A stretch of DNA of 64,000 nt. It comes from Trema orientale (Eukaryota; Streptophyta; Magnoliopsida; Rosales; Cannabaceae). Positions 35,180 through 54,300 of the stretch are shown in pieces (position 1 is the first letter of the stretch; each line of letters starts with the position of its first letter). The stretch lies in contig JXTC01000301.1 of assembly GCA_002914845.1 (NCBI GenBank), forward strand, positions 83,703-147,702, written 5' to 3'. The position numbers and the translations under genes were made by a program. The notes beneath the pieces were generated by a model, which saw only the letters and a program-made list of their open reading frames with translations, did not search any database and was not told the origin of the DNA.

Positions 35180-36622
35180 TACACAAAAATTAAGAGCAAA
35201 GAATCATAACAATATATATGGATGTACAATATAATACACGCTAAACTTCTAAGTCCGAAATAATATAAAAAAAAAAAAACCCCAAGACTGGTTTTCCTTC
35301 GTTTTCTTTAGGAGAAAAAAAGAAGTTTCATGAATTTTACCCCTGGTCTTTTAATTTACATGAAAAGTGAATTTGTTCCATTAGTCGATGCTCATATTAT
35401 ATTAACATTATTTAGTATATTCCCCAAAACTTTACAGGTGGTCGCCATCACTGGATGATTGAGTGAGTCACTTAAAGCCCATTCAAACAACTAACGAGAA
35501 AAGGTTTAAGACATTATGCATATATATCTTAAACCGTAAAAATTTACTTTAAAATGCCAGAAGAATAGTGCTCCACGCTAAATGATATAATTGAGCAATT
35601 TTTATTAATTGTCTCAATTTTTTAGTCAGTGAACCTCATGTACTACAAAATTATTTAATGTATTTATTTATATTATTGGCACGTCACAATGTAGCAAACA
35701 CAATTTAGCATCACCCAATTTTATTTGGGCTTTGAATCAACTCCATATTGTATAAAAATACTCGATATCATGTTTGGCTTGAAGTCCCAACCCCACGTTG
35801 TATTGTTCTTCTAGTTTTTTGGAAATAGTCTAGGGCTAAAAAGTAAACTGTGGTAACGTGTTAAATAAACACGAGTTTAGAGTAGACTTGAGAGTGGTGT
35901 CAACTAAAACTGCTCAGATTGCTTTGTAGATAAGGAGCTTAAAAGGAGACAAGAAGAGGGTCAGCCTATAATTGTAGGAGAAGTAGCTTGTGGAGTTGGC
36001 ATGAAATGGTTGGACTTACAAAGCAGAATGCCCTGGTTATTATTTCAGACAATTGAGCTTTCTTTCATTTACGCATGCTAGCTAGCTAGCTAGTATTAGA
36101 TAGATAGTAGATACTACCACAATATTCACATCCCAATAGAACATCTCAACAAAAAGTCAAAAATAAAAAATTAAAATTCCTGTCAGTCAAACCAATTTAA
36201 TGGTCGACCTTTTGGGCTCTTATTTTTGTGTGTGTCTCTCTCACTCCAACTCTTTCTTCATTTTGTGACTTGACCGACTGACTGAGTTACACTACAATAA
36301 TCAGAAAGAGATCGATATTAAAATCTCATAATTTTCATTTTGTTCGATCATATTTGACAAAATTTTCAGCCCAAAAAATTAAAAAAACATATTTGACACA
36401 CTCAAGACACCCTTTTATCACCGCTTTCACTCCGAAAGAACACCATAAAAGACTTGGACAAAGTCTTTGGCTCTTTGCCCTCTTCTCCTTATTGACCCAA
36501 TTCTCTCTCTCTCTCTCTCTCTCTCCACTAAAAATCATATAAGTTCTTCTCACAAAAACAATCTCAAATACCCCTCTTTTTTTACTTTCCTTTTTTTTTT
36601 TTTTTGGGTAGCGTTTTCACTA
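35180..36622. other. Intergenic DNA and promoter/leader of the gene at 36623
   Basis: AT-rich with no gene. A (CT)n run at 36504-36524 and the TTTTTGGG stretch before the ATG probably belong to the 5' leader. (GCTA)n at about 36075-36093 is a short microsatellite. Confidence 0.45.
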
Positions 36623-37297
36623 ATGGGTCCTGAATGCCACCGTTTCCATAACCAAAGGAACACATTCTTGCCAATGTTATGCTCAAGACCTTCCATCAAA
36701 GACGTTGGCCTTCCGATCAGATGCGTCAACCGCCGGTCGCCGTCGCCGGCGTCGTCCTCCGGCGACGACCCAGTGTCCCCAAGAATCAGTTGCATCGGTC
36801 AGGTCAAGCGAAACAACAGAATCGTCGGCTTCCCGACTTCTCATCACAACCACCACAGATCGCTACTCACCCATACGACACTAATCGCCGCTTCTAAGCT
36901 GCACACCAAAAACGACAACAGTAGCCACGTCGTCGTTAAGTACTCCAAGCTCAAGAAACTTTTCTCCAGCAAAAACCTCACCGCCGCCGCCGCTACTAAC
37001 CCTTCCGCCGTCGCCGTCTCCGGCGCCGGCGAAGGTGGCCGTGGCCGGAGACGGAGGAAGGTCGTCAGTGGCGGAAACGGGTCTTGTGGGGGTGAATCTA
37101 AGAGTGAGAATTGTGTGTCTGAGATCGATATTGGGGATATGGATCCGCCATTGCCGGTGATAAAACGGCCGGCGGGGGGCCAAGAAGGGGAGTCGGAGAG
37201 TTTGTGGAAGAGGAGATCTGGTGGGGTCGCGCTTAGAGGATTGCAGCTCCAACAGATTCAACACCCCAGACATCATCTTCAACCCACCACCGTTTGA
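36623..37297 (+). CDS. Conserved plant protein of unknown function, 224 residues, single exon
   Basis: I cannot assign a function. The ATG at 36623 is chosen because the protein proper starts there (MGPECHRFHNQRNTFLP). The in-frame extension upstream is CT-rich leader. Motifs that look conserved are FLPMLCSRPSIKDV (about 15-28), SPRISCIGQVKR and IVGFPTSHH in the first third, YSKLKKLFSS in the middle, and SLWKRRSGGVALRGLQLQQI near the end. Between them are low-complexity Ala/Pro/Ser, Arg-rich (GRGRRRRK) and Gly stretches. There is no membrane segment and the protein is very basic, which could fit nuclear or membrane-surface location; that is inference. The exon is much more GC-rich than its surroundings, supporting real coding. 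From memory, similar short intronless plant proteins exist without known role. Confidence 0.8.
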   Translation: MGPECHRFHNQRNTFLPMLCSRPSIKDVGLPIRCVNRRSPSPASSSGDDPVSPRISCIGQVKRNNRIVGFPTSHHNHHRSLLTHTTLIAASKLHTKNDNSSHVVVKYSKLKKLFSSKNLTAAAATNPSAVAVSGAGEGGRGRRRRKVVSGGNGSCGGESKSENCVSEIDIGDMDPPLPVIKRPAGGQEGESESLWKRRSGGVALRGLQLQQIQHPRHHLQPTTV

Positions 37298-39210
37298 TTT
37301 TTTATTTTTTTTTGTTGATTTATTATCAGAAAGGGAAGGAAGGTGAGCTAATTTTTAATGGTTCAATTTAATAGATTAGGAAAAGAAGAGAGATAAAAAG
37401 GAAAAGGTAATGGTAATATTGGTCTTGTAAATGGTTGTTTAAAATGTATTGGTTTACTAGTTTTAATGAATCGTATTGGTTTACTGGTTTTTTTTTTTTT
37501 TTTTTGGGAATAGTTTTGATCAATATTGTTTGATTCAGTGTTTCAATAGTCCTATATGTAAATTACCGGTAGTTAATTCTGGTCCTGATATTATGTTATA
37601 TAATTGCATGAATTAGTACTGTTGTTCTTTGGTTCCCCCCCCCCCAAAAAAAAAAAAATAACGGGGGAAATTTGTCACTCTTGTTGGAGTTTGGAATAGG
37701 AAGATAAAATACTTGGTGTGTTTTCTTTCTTGTAGGAAGAAATACTTTGTTAAACTTTAAATTTCTTTAAATTTCAAAGATATGGAATCCAATTTTGTAA
37801 TATGTTTGGACTTAGTTATGTGAAATGAGGTTCATTTTATTTTCTCCTTAAACTCATTTAATAATCATATTAGACTTGAACAGTAATCGTTACGGCAATT
37901 TTTTAATTTTTTTTTTAACCCTTTGAAATCCCATTCCCAGTATTTCGAACCAACATATATGTAAAACTCTAACACGCTATTCTTGGAAACAAATTCCTGG
38001 CGTCTACATCCCTTTTTGTTGAATTACTTTGTGGTTTTGGGGTGAGTTCGATGGACATCTGACTCGGAGCTTTGGGATGATAAAAAAACTCGAAAGGAAA
38101 CGCTAGGAACACCACGTGCAATGTTATAGTCAAGTCACACTTTCTGTTGGACCTGTTTCGGACCAACTGTTGATTTGAATGTCACTGCCACGGCGTTTGA
38201 GATCGACATTTCAGCGTGGAAAATGGAAATTGTCCTTTGGTTTTCCTCGTCGAGGAGACAATAATCGAAAGGGCCAAGTTTATGGCAAATATTCAAAGGC
38301 CACCCACATTACCTGAGGTCCATGGCTTTTAATCATTTGCTACATTTTATAGAGCTAGTTACCAACGGTGTTCTCACAGATTATTACTCGTTTATTTTTT
38401 GCCGAAAAATTTTGTTTTCTTTTGAGAAAAAAACCATTAAATGGTCAAGGAAGTGAAAAAAAAAAAAACAAAGCAAAGGCAAATGAATGGTTGATGTATC
38501 ATGTGATGCAATAATTCAGCACCGCACGAAAGAATGTGTTATAACTGACAATATTTGAAAATCAAAATCTTACATTAAAGGGAGGGTGAAGAGGTTTAAA
38601 CTCGTTTCCCGCTACTACGTACCACTTCCGTCAAAAAAAAAAAAATCATATACAACTTTAAGAAAGCTAATATACGTGTTATTCTGTACAACCTGAGAAT
38701 CTGCAAGGTCCAAGGTATTTGATCTCATTAATGTTTTTAGCCTTCTTTCAACCTTTCAAGTTGAATCTTAAAAAAAAAAAAATTAACATGTCCCCCTTTT
38801 CAAGTTTATCACGAGTATCATACATGAACTAACAAACATGAATTCAGAGCGAAAACAACTAGCAAATATGAATGGAAATTATATAATCCACTATTATTGT
38901 CTAGCTCCTAAATTCATCTCCCCGTAAACTTGTGATTATAGCACTACATTTTTTAACGGATAAAAAGACCAGAGATGCTCTCCATTTGGCTAAGTACAAC
39001 AACGGATTCCGAGGTTGATCTCATAAAAACTAATATATTATTAACAGGTGAAGTTGATCACAAGGAAATGGTGATGTCAATACTACGACCCTAGGAACAA
39101 CCATTTTGTGATTCAAGTTGCTAAAGAACCTAAGTCTGTACTATGTATTATACAAGCAGAAGCGACCAGTCGAGGGTCCTTAATCTGGAAACCTTACTCA
39201 TCGTCAAAAG
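37298..39210. other. Intergenic region between two convergent genes
   Basis: Contains both 3' untranslated regions. A C10A13-type homopolymer junction lies at 37637-37659. Nothing else recognised; the open frame at 37969-38166 is unsupported. Confidence 0.4.
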
Positions 39211-45839
<6,629 letters not shown>

Positions 45840-45895
45840 TCTCTCAGTGCAGATGTTACGAAATGTTTTCGGGAATAATACCGAGTTCTTGTATT

Positions 45896-46442
45896 GGTTT
45901 ATGGCAAAAAGGGTCCCTGAACTATCCAGCTTGTGGCAATTTGGTCCTCATCGTCTCAAATGTAGCAATTTAGTCTTTATATTTTCTGATTTATAGCAAT
46001 TTGGTCCCTAAATTGTCTAAATTACAACCTATTATTAAATTTCTGAGAAGAAACATACATGAGGATCACGTCATAGCATATAACATATGAAAGCATATTT
46101 AAAGAAAAATAAAGTAAATAAAAAGATTTAAAGAGAATGAAAAATGCATTCTTCTCTTTTTTTAAGGTTTTTGGAATTATAAATTTAGGAAAAAAAAATC
46201 GTGATTATTCATTTTTATACTTGAAATTCCTAAATTAACTTTTAAATATACTTTTAGATGTCACCAGTGCTCCTCACATGTGTATTCTTAGTTAAAACTT
46301 TAACATCAAATTGTAATTTATACAATTCAAAAACTAACTTACTACAAATCGAAAAGTTCAATAACTTAATTGCTATAATTAAAACTATGAGAATCAAATT
46401 GCTACAATTTGGATACTTCAGGGACCATTTGTGCCATTAACC
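45896..46442. mobile_element. Inverted-repeat element directly upstream of the HAM start codon (about 547 bp)
   Basis: Left end GGTTTATGGCAAAAAGGGTC and right end (reverse complement) GGTTAATGGCACAAATGGTC are inverted. The similarity continues about 80 bp inward (CCCTGAACTATCC, GTGGCAATTTGGTCC against CCCTGAAGTATCC, GTAGCAATTTGATTC). Non-coding AT-rich core. The left edge is only about 57 bp from the HAM ATG, so the gene's transcription start probably lies at or inside it. Target duplication unclear. Probably a Mutator-type MITE. Confidence 0.75.
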
Positions 46443-46733
46443 ACTTTTTCTATTAGCGAAAGGATAAAGGGCAGAAATATACGGGCCGGGCCCATGGGCT
46501 GGTTCTCCATCTATTTCATGCCACTAAACGGATTACCACTTTTGGAAAGCTCTAACTAAAAGTAGTAGCTCTTTTCTTTTTTTCCTATTTGTCTTTTTTT
46601 TTTGGAAAAATTACCACTTTGTGAATAGAAATTCACAAAACTTACCTACTAAAGTCTCACAAGAGAGGATGATTGTTTTCCTAAATAAAGGATTTGGAAA
46701 CATTGAGTTTTCGGAGAAAAGTAGTGGTACTTA

Positions 46734-47242
46734 GACCATCTCCAATGCACTATCCTAAAAAATAGTGTGCCAGTACTAAATTTAGCATGACATATCAAAT
46801 TTAACATGCATTTTTTGAATTTTGATCCAATGCATATGCTAAAAGAAATACTATTTGTATTTTAAACATTAACTTTATGTATAAAATATTTTTTTTCTCC
46901 TATATACTCTTATTATTTTATCATTTAATTACTAATCACAAAAATTAAATTTATCTACCAATTTAGAACTCCTCATATTCTATATAAATGAATAAATTAG
47001 TCAATGCAAAAAAAATTATATATAAAAAAATATTCTCCAATTAATTATAATTGATTGTAATTTAGTAAGGATAAACTTGTAAATAAAATTTAATGAAAAA
47101 AAATAAATACATACATTGAATTTTAATAATATTGTGAAATACATAAATATTATATATACAAAATAGTAGCAATGTTGTAAATAACAACATATGCTAAAAT
47201 TTAGCATTAGCATGACATTTAGCATGCCCATTGGAGATGCTC
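46734..47242. mobile_element. MITE with GASCATCTCCAATG ends (509 bp)
   Basis: Left end GACCATCTCCAATGCA and right end (reverse complement) GAGCATCTCCAATGGGCA are inverted, a terminus very common in plant MITEs. GCTAAATTTAGCAT-type subterminal repeats occur at both ends. The flanks show no clear duplication. The open frame 47016-47282 is AT-rich noise. Confidence 0.75.
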
Positions 47243-47541
47243 TATGGTAGTAAAAATAGCATATATTTTGAGGATGAAACACTTGTCATTAAGGGCCATT
47301 TAGTCTTTTTCTCTAATAAGACAATATTGTGAAGCCACCTTGATAAGTAGGTTAAATTTAGAGTTATTCATGACGAGAAATACAATTCCATGTATTCCTA
47401 TTATATTTTCGAATGTACAATATTTTGCGTCAAAAATTTGCTAAAGCACGTTTTTTTAATTATAATTTCCATTTTGTTATCCGTAGTACGTGTTTTTCTT
47501 ACAAAGAATCCTAATTTTTTATTGTCATCTTTTAGGAATAT

Positions 47542-47749
47542 TTGCGAAATGAGGAATGCTAGCTGCACTCTCTTTCTCATTCTCTTTTGCACTCTCCTAG
47601 TCTCACTGCTTGATACGTGGATTCCACTGTAATTTAATTTATTATTAAAATGTTAAACTGGATAGTAAAACTCACGTGCTAGACTGTAAGACTGTAGAGT
47701 ATAAAAAAGAATGAGAAAGAGAGTGTATTTAGCATTTCTCTTGCAAAAT
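47542..47749. mobile_element. Short Mutator-type MITE (190 bp plus 9-bp target duplications)
   Basis: Body 47551-47740. Flanks TTGCGAAAT (47542-47550) and TTGCAAAAT (47741-47749) differ at one base. Arms of about 45 bp are inverted: GAGGAATGCTAGCTGCACTC then TCTTTCTCATTCT on the left, the reverse complement of GAGAAATGCTAAATACACTC and TCTTTCTCATTCT on the right. Confidence 0.85.
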
Positions 47750-47989
47750 AGATTAATTTTTAATAATCTGTTTTTAGTAATAGATTCATTTGTAAAACTC
47801 TTTGCAAAATAAATCTTTCAAGTTATGACTCTTTTCTCTTTCCTTACATTCACATAATGGGTGACTTCATTATGAACAAGTCATTTATTATTCATATATA
47901 CTAAAGCTGAGAATTTTTCAACTGTTCAACACAGGTTACTTTCACCGTACTTAGAACAGTGGCTTTTTTCCTTTTATTTTTTTTCGGAA

Positions 47990-50200
47990 TTAGTTGGTAT
48001 TATTTGACGGATTTTCCTTAGAGTGTAGTTGAGAGTGGTTGGTGGGTGGGGAGTTTTTTTGTAATTTTCGGAGGCATGGATGGAGTGTAACCGGTTGTGG
48101 CATGTATGTCTGAAATTACTTTTTTGTCCTTAAAAATATTCCTATGGTTTGTCAGTGGCATGGGTTATTTTCTCTTTTCAATTTTAAAAGTTTGGGATTT
48201 TACCCAATTAGCCTCCTATTATATGCTTTGGATGAGGACATTGGGTGAGCCTTTTTTTGGGTTTCATTCGACCTTGGTTGGTCCGCCGGATACACTGAGA
48301 TCAGTGTCTTTTGCTTCTTTTGATGTCCCTTTGCTTCCATCTCTTTGATTTCTTCTTTTCTCTCTTTTGTTCATCCTTTATCTTTTGTTATTTCTCTCAC
48401 TTTCGATTGCTTCTTCTCTTTGGTTATAGCTTCTTCTTATTATTTTTTATTTTGTCTCCTTTTCCTTTGAGGGATCTATTTTTCTGATCTCGATTTTAAT
48501 TTCTTTTTGTACTCTTTATTCTTGGATTTTTTGTCGGTGATTGTGTGGAACTAAGTCCTACTGTGGTGTTCTCACGTTTTCTAGTATTTTATTCCCCTAA
48601 AACTTTGTTTTTTTTTTTGTGATTTTTTTTGGTGTTATCATGTCTATATTTTGGATTGTTCTTTAGTTGAGCTTTTCGTTTGTTTATATGAAATAATTGT
48701 TGCTTTGTTTTCGATCTCTTTTACTGCGGAAGTATTTCATGGCTTTGTTCTTTGGGCTTAATCCATTATTTTTGTTCTTGAAATTTTTGCTTTTGGGCTT
48801 TAGTTTGCGGACTGATGGGATTTTTTGTTGTTGGACTTTATGGCTTAGTTAAAGATTGGACTTTGTTTTTTAATTATTGTAATTAGGCTTTGTTATTATT
48901 TTATTGGTATTATTCTGTTAATTATTCAAATTTTTTTTCGTATACTGTGATATTTTAACTTCTTTTTCCTCTGTTATACACTTTGGTTAAACCATATATA
49001 TATGTATGAACGTTTGTGTATATTAATTTTTGGATTTTTTCTTTTTGTGTTGTTATATTTTTAGAGTATTTTAATATCTTCTGGACTATTCTTGGACTTT
49101 TTTTCCTTTAATTTCTTTCCTTTCATATTTATTATCTCTTCTAGATTTTTTTAGAGCAAATAATTATCTCTGTGCTTCTTTTTTGTGATCTGTCTATTTA
49201 CATTAATGACTTCAAATCTATTTCCATTTAAATCTAATTAATACTGTTCTGATTTTTTTGTATTATTCAAATTAGGGAAAAAAAGGTAAAAGAAAAAATT
49301 GAAAACAAAGTGAAAAAAACAGAAGGCTTTTTTTTCTTTTAAATGTATTTTTTTTAATTATTTTAGCTATTTTTGTATAATAAGCTTCTGATATCTTTTT
49401 TTTTTACATATATAATACATATTAACCTTTATTACATGTTTGCTTGGGAAATTGCCACCCCTTTATTTTTAGTTTAATCCCTTTTATATTTTTTTTTACT
49501 TCTATTTGATTCTGTTATGTGCTTTCTACTTCTCTCTATACTCTGTTTTACCCACAGCTTACTAAAACTATTGTTATCCGTCTTGAATGTATTTAGTGTC
49601 CTCTTACTCTTTCCTCTACCCTTTGTCCAACGTGTGCTTTTGTAAGGTTGGTTTGAAGAGCTTTTTTCGGAAGTATATCAAATATTATTAATATTTGTTA
49701 TGTTCTGTCTTCTGTTTTTAGTTTTTTTTCCCAGTTTTTTCCAACTTATATATCTGTTTTGTTCAATTGTTAATTAATGCATATTCTATATGTTGTTGAT
49801 GCATTTATTTCTTTAGTGTTGTATTTAATATTGTATACTGTGGAAATACTTTATTACATTCAGCTATCTCTGAGTCTTGGTTACATTTTGGTATGTTATT
49901 AATTAATACGTACTGTTTGCTTTGTATTTATTTTGGATAAGTTTTTCTCTATCTGTGTTTGGGTCTAATCTATATTTGAGGTATCCTTTTCCCTTCTTTA
50001 TTTACTGAATCCTTTCATCCAGTCTTTTCTTCTTTTCTATTTTCTGTTCTATATTCCAGTTTCTTTCCACTTTCTCTCTCCCTCCCTTTTTTTTGGTTTA
50101 GTTTTTGTCTTAGTTCTTTCCAATTATATTTTATAATCTCTTATATATATGGTGATGATGACTATTTATTTTTTCATCATATGGAGTAATATACTACTTA
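47990..50200. other. 2.2-kb T-rich region with strong strand asymmetry, no gene
   Basis: The plus strand is dominated by T and TC/TTG runs for over 2 kb, with almost no A-runs, unlike the mixed A/T runs elsewhere. The only frame of note is 83 residues at 48097-48348, with no recognisable domain. It could be a non-autonomous element such as a Helitron, or an untranslated transcript. I could not find diagnostic ends (no clear 5' TC with 3' hairpin-CTRR, no TIR, no LTR). Confidence 0.4.
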
Positions 50201-51363
50201 GGTACTAAGGTTCCATGATCTAGATGACTTTGTGCTTACCGATGAAAATCGACTGAACGAGAAATTGAGCCTACAATTGTGCTTTACTTACCCAACTGCA
50301 TATCTACTGAGATCGACGAAAATCATGAGACATCAACACACCGGAATTTGTATCTGAGAAAAGATTTAAGCAATAACAAAAAAATATATATATATAAAAT
50401 GGAAGAAAAACATGATTAGAGAAAGAAAGATTAAAAATGAGCTAATTTCGTCATAATATTGCTTATGTTTAATGGGTTTTTGATTTCTTTTTTTCCTGAA
50501 CAACCGGATACTTCGAACTTCGAATTGTCTTTGCTGTAATCAAAGTCCCAAGTTAAGTTTAGGAAGAACGTAATTCAAGAAGTCAAGAATCAACCTCCAG
50601 TTCTTGATCAGTCAAACTAAAATTTCGTAGTTTTACCCTTCCGTAAAACAAAATTAACAGTTTCGAAGAATTTTCATATGCAGCCATCATTCTGTTAACT
50701 AGGATACTTGGGGTAGTCAAGATTCATATTCCTCGACAATCCAGTTCCTAAAAGTTATTACTCAAGTTCTTCCGACTCCTCCGACTCATTAAAAATGCAG
50801 CCAACCGAAGAGAAAAACAGATATATATATAAACTGAAAAATGAATAGTTCAAGAGACCAATATGGTTAGAAAATCAATCTCAACGCTCCAATCCAACGG
50901 AGGGCGGAATTTCTTAATGACTGTTTGTAAGAATATATACACTAACTATACAGAGCAGGCACAGTAGGTGATCCCTTTAATTTTTTGTATACAGTTACAA
51001 CCAGAGCTTCTCTTTTGATCCTTCTAAAAAGGACAAGTTAAAAACATACAGAAACACATTGCCTTTCTAACAAATGTAAATGGAATAAGCCCCTCCACCC
51101 ACTGTACAATTACTCTCATCAAGAATATACAACAATGCTGCAAAAAGCTTCCCAGCCAAAACAAGAATGTGATCTCTTTCTAGGGGATGATGCGCAGGCG
51201 AGAACCCTATCCCGGTGGTCCCATCCCTTCCGTGATCAAACAAGCATCGCAGTTTCAGGAGAGACCAATTTGCCGGAGAAAAAAAAATGTGCAGGAAATA
51301 CACATCTGGGATGATTTTCTCGTCCTCGAGTAGGAATCAAGCACCAACCAGATATGGCCCATG
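50201..51363 (-). other. Downstream region of the PHD gene, including its probable 3' untranslated region
   Basis: The part from about 50940 to 51363, less T-rich, is likely the 3' untranslated region of the minus-strand PHD gene. The overlapping minus-strand frames at 51067-51452 lie in it and continue past the stop codon at 51364-51366. No other feature seen. Confidence 0.4.
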
Positions 51364-54300
51364 CTAACCACCAGGCTCCAGTGGCTCGCCAGAACATGAG
51401 TCCTGGTTGATATGTTTCTCGTTTGAAAGGCAATCAGCAGGAACATATGCATAACCTTTAGGTAAACGCATATTTTTCACAGATGCTTGATCCGAAGTCA
51501 TTACGAGTTCTTTCTCAAATGTCTCTGGCTGTAATTTCAGACTCGAATAAGCAAATCTAGCCTCCAAAGTAAAATAAAAGTATAATCGATTACAAAAACA
51601 AACAAAAGATTACATAAAATATGATGCTAAATCATACTACCTTTCTTGATTTTGACATCCATCCTCCATCATCATTGAGGTTGTGAGTAGCGCCAGGTCT
51701 ATGAGGAATCTGTTTCCCTGAAAACTGTGGCCTCTCCATATGCTTCCGGGTAAAATTGTTATGGGATGTCGTGCAGTCATCTTCACCCCTTTGGTCATCC
51801 ATGGTGCCAAAAACTTTACTTCGTTGCTTGACAGAAACTGTGCTATCCACAGTTATGTCATCTGACCGTTGAATTGCTTCACTACATGATTTATAACCAT
51901 CTGTGTGGCCCTTTAGGGATGTTGTGACAGATTCTGAACTAACATCGGGAAGAAAGGAGGGACTATGAGCAAGTATAGAACGAGCAACATGATCTCGTTT
52001 CACAGCAAGTATCTCATGTGAACAAAGAACCAATTCCCGCTGCACACATCACAGAAGGAAAAAGTACATCAATAATACAGCATTAACCGACTCTGCACAT
52101 GCATTATAACATATAAATCCATTTAGGAGAAAAAAAAAAAAGAAGAAAAATCTGCCTACACACAGTCAAATCATTCCTAATTCATTTTAATGGTGTCCTC
52201 TCATGCAAATGAGAGTGCTCTGACATAAAACCATACGTTTCCCACCAAGAAAATCTCTCTCCTCTCTCCTCCCATCTCTTTCTTCACATTAGTGTGCAAA
52301 GACATGCACGGGACCTGTCTAATCAATACGTGTTTTGATTGAACATGTCTTGTCCTAACTCCGAACTCATACCGAAGAGTAGTTACTGATCAAACAGACA
52401 AGAGAAGCACAGTAGCTGCTAACCCATATTCAGTGATATGGGCGCCATTAACAGCGGGGAAAGATTATAGGAATGATATACATAGTATCTGTCAAATCCA
52501 TGCACACAATTCCCATAAAAAAAATTAAAAAAAAAAAAAAACAAGCACACAATTACTCCAGGTCAGTCATTTGTACAAATCCAACAATACCTTCAATTTT
52601 TCACGTTTGATGATCCTCTCACAAAGAAGTCGTAACCTCTCTAGTTCAACCTGTAAAAAGCATTGATGCAAGCACATAATTAGGCAATTCGATTAGCCAA
52701 AAAAACACTAACGAATTGAACATACTAAAAGTTACAAACGTAATCAGTTGATAAAGAAAAAAGGTGAATGAGAAAAGTAACACCCAGTTAGTTCAATATT
52801 AGCACTACCATCCCGTGCATAAGTGTGTACACACACAAAATCAGTCACATGATAAAATACGCAATTCAAGAAAAGAAGTGACGTTCGCTGAGGACTGGAA
52901 CATAGGGGGACAGATGATTCCACGCAGAAATAAAAACTGAAGCATACTTTGACAAGAAGAAAACGATAGACTGAAATTTTACAGAATTTTTATTCAGAGA
53001 GAGAGAGAGGGACTTTGCTTTTAAAATAAAGTAAAAGACTACAGCTTTCAATATTCACCCCCACCCCTTTTTTCTCTCTTCCCAAAAAACACTTTGAAAG
53101 TACTATTCCTTCCTAGAAAATTCAAGTTCAAGTTCAAGTTCAACTGCAAGTTACACGAGCATCCAGCTAGAAAACACGAGCATTAACTGCTATATGTAGT
53201 CGCATAAAAGTTAAATCAATTCAAATATTTTCTTTTTTTCAGCAGATGTGGTCGCCAATGCCATTGATGATCTAAAACCCCGTCACAATCCAAACTATTC
53301 ACTCCATGCAGGTAAAAGAGATACATGTGAAGATGCTAATAGCACGCTGAAAAATAAAAAGACAAATCCTAAAGAAAATCTTACTCTAATTTGCTTAAAG
53401 CTCTTTAACTCCTCGATTCCATGTTTTTGCGTTTCAGCCTGTATATATTACAAAGACAGAAATCGGGCAAAACAAATTATATTCCATCGATCATATTATT
53501 TTAAGAGGAATCTAAGAAATCATCGACCACAAGTGACAGCACAATATGTATACAAGAATTATGACCTTTGCCCTTTGCTCCAAGCTATGCTTTTCACAAT
53601 AAGCCTTGTGCTGCTGCTTGCCACCAGAAGTCTTTACTACATTCATGTAAAAACCAGCACTTCTGGCACAGGACGGATGAAATGTCGCCTGACAATGGCC
53701 ATAATTGCACTGCAGAACAAAAATGAGTTACTAGATAGTTAGCTGCCTTAAAATAAAACACTTCAAGTTTAAGAGATACACACCAACGAAAACAATTCTT
53801 ACCTTAATGCAGACACCATATTTGCGATGACAGATCTGGCACAAGTCAACCCCCTTTGCCACAGTCTCCTGGCATTTAAAAAGAGAGCATAATGTTGTTA
53901 AAAGACAGCTGACTCACCCTAGCTAAAAATAAGTACAAGTTACCACATTCAACTATTTTATCTATTTTTCTTCTCTGTTTTATTGAGAAAAAAAAAAGGA
54001 GAGAAACTACTTTATCTATAGCAACAGATGAAAACTATAAGCCATTAAAATAATATCTAATTGTTGGTATCCAGATGTACACATACCATTCCTTCAACAG
54101 GATTTATTTGTCCTCTTTTGAATCTCGATTCAAAGACCCACTAGAAAGAGATAAATATAAAGTTAATAATTTCATTCTAAAAAACTTCAAACAAAAGACG
54201 CCATATTTGTTAGATGCAAAAATGAAATTACAAATTCAACCTCGGCACAGAAGGCATGGACCCATTGACCATCAGAAGATTTCCTAAAAGCACCAGTTGT

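Noticed and set aside
36881..37282. 133-codon minus-strand frame at the unknown gene
   Set aside because: Shadow of the GC-rich plus-strand gene, which has the conserved motifs.
47016..47282. 88-codon hydrophobic minus-strand frame
   Set aside because: Lies inside a MITE; F/I/Y-rich composition follows from AT-rich DNA.
53248..53742. 164-codon plus-strand open frame
   Set aside because: It lies antisense to two exons and introns of the PHD gene; the minus strand has the conserved zinc-finger protein and good splice sites.
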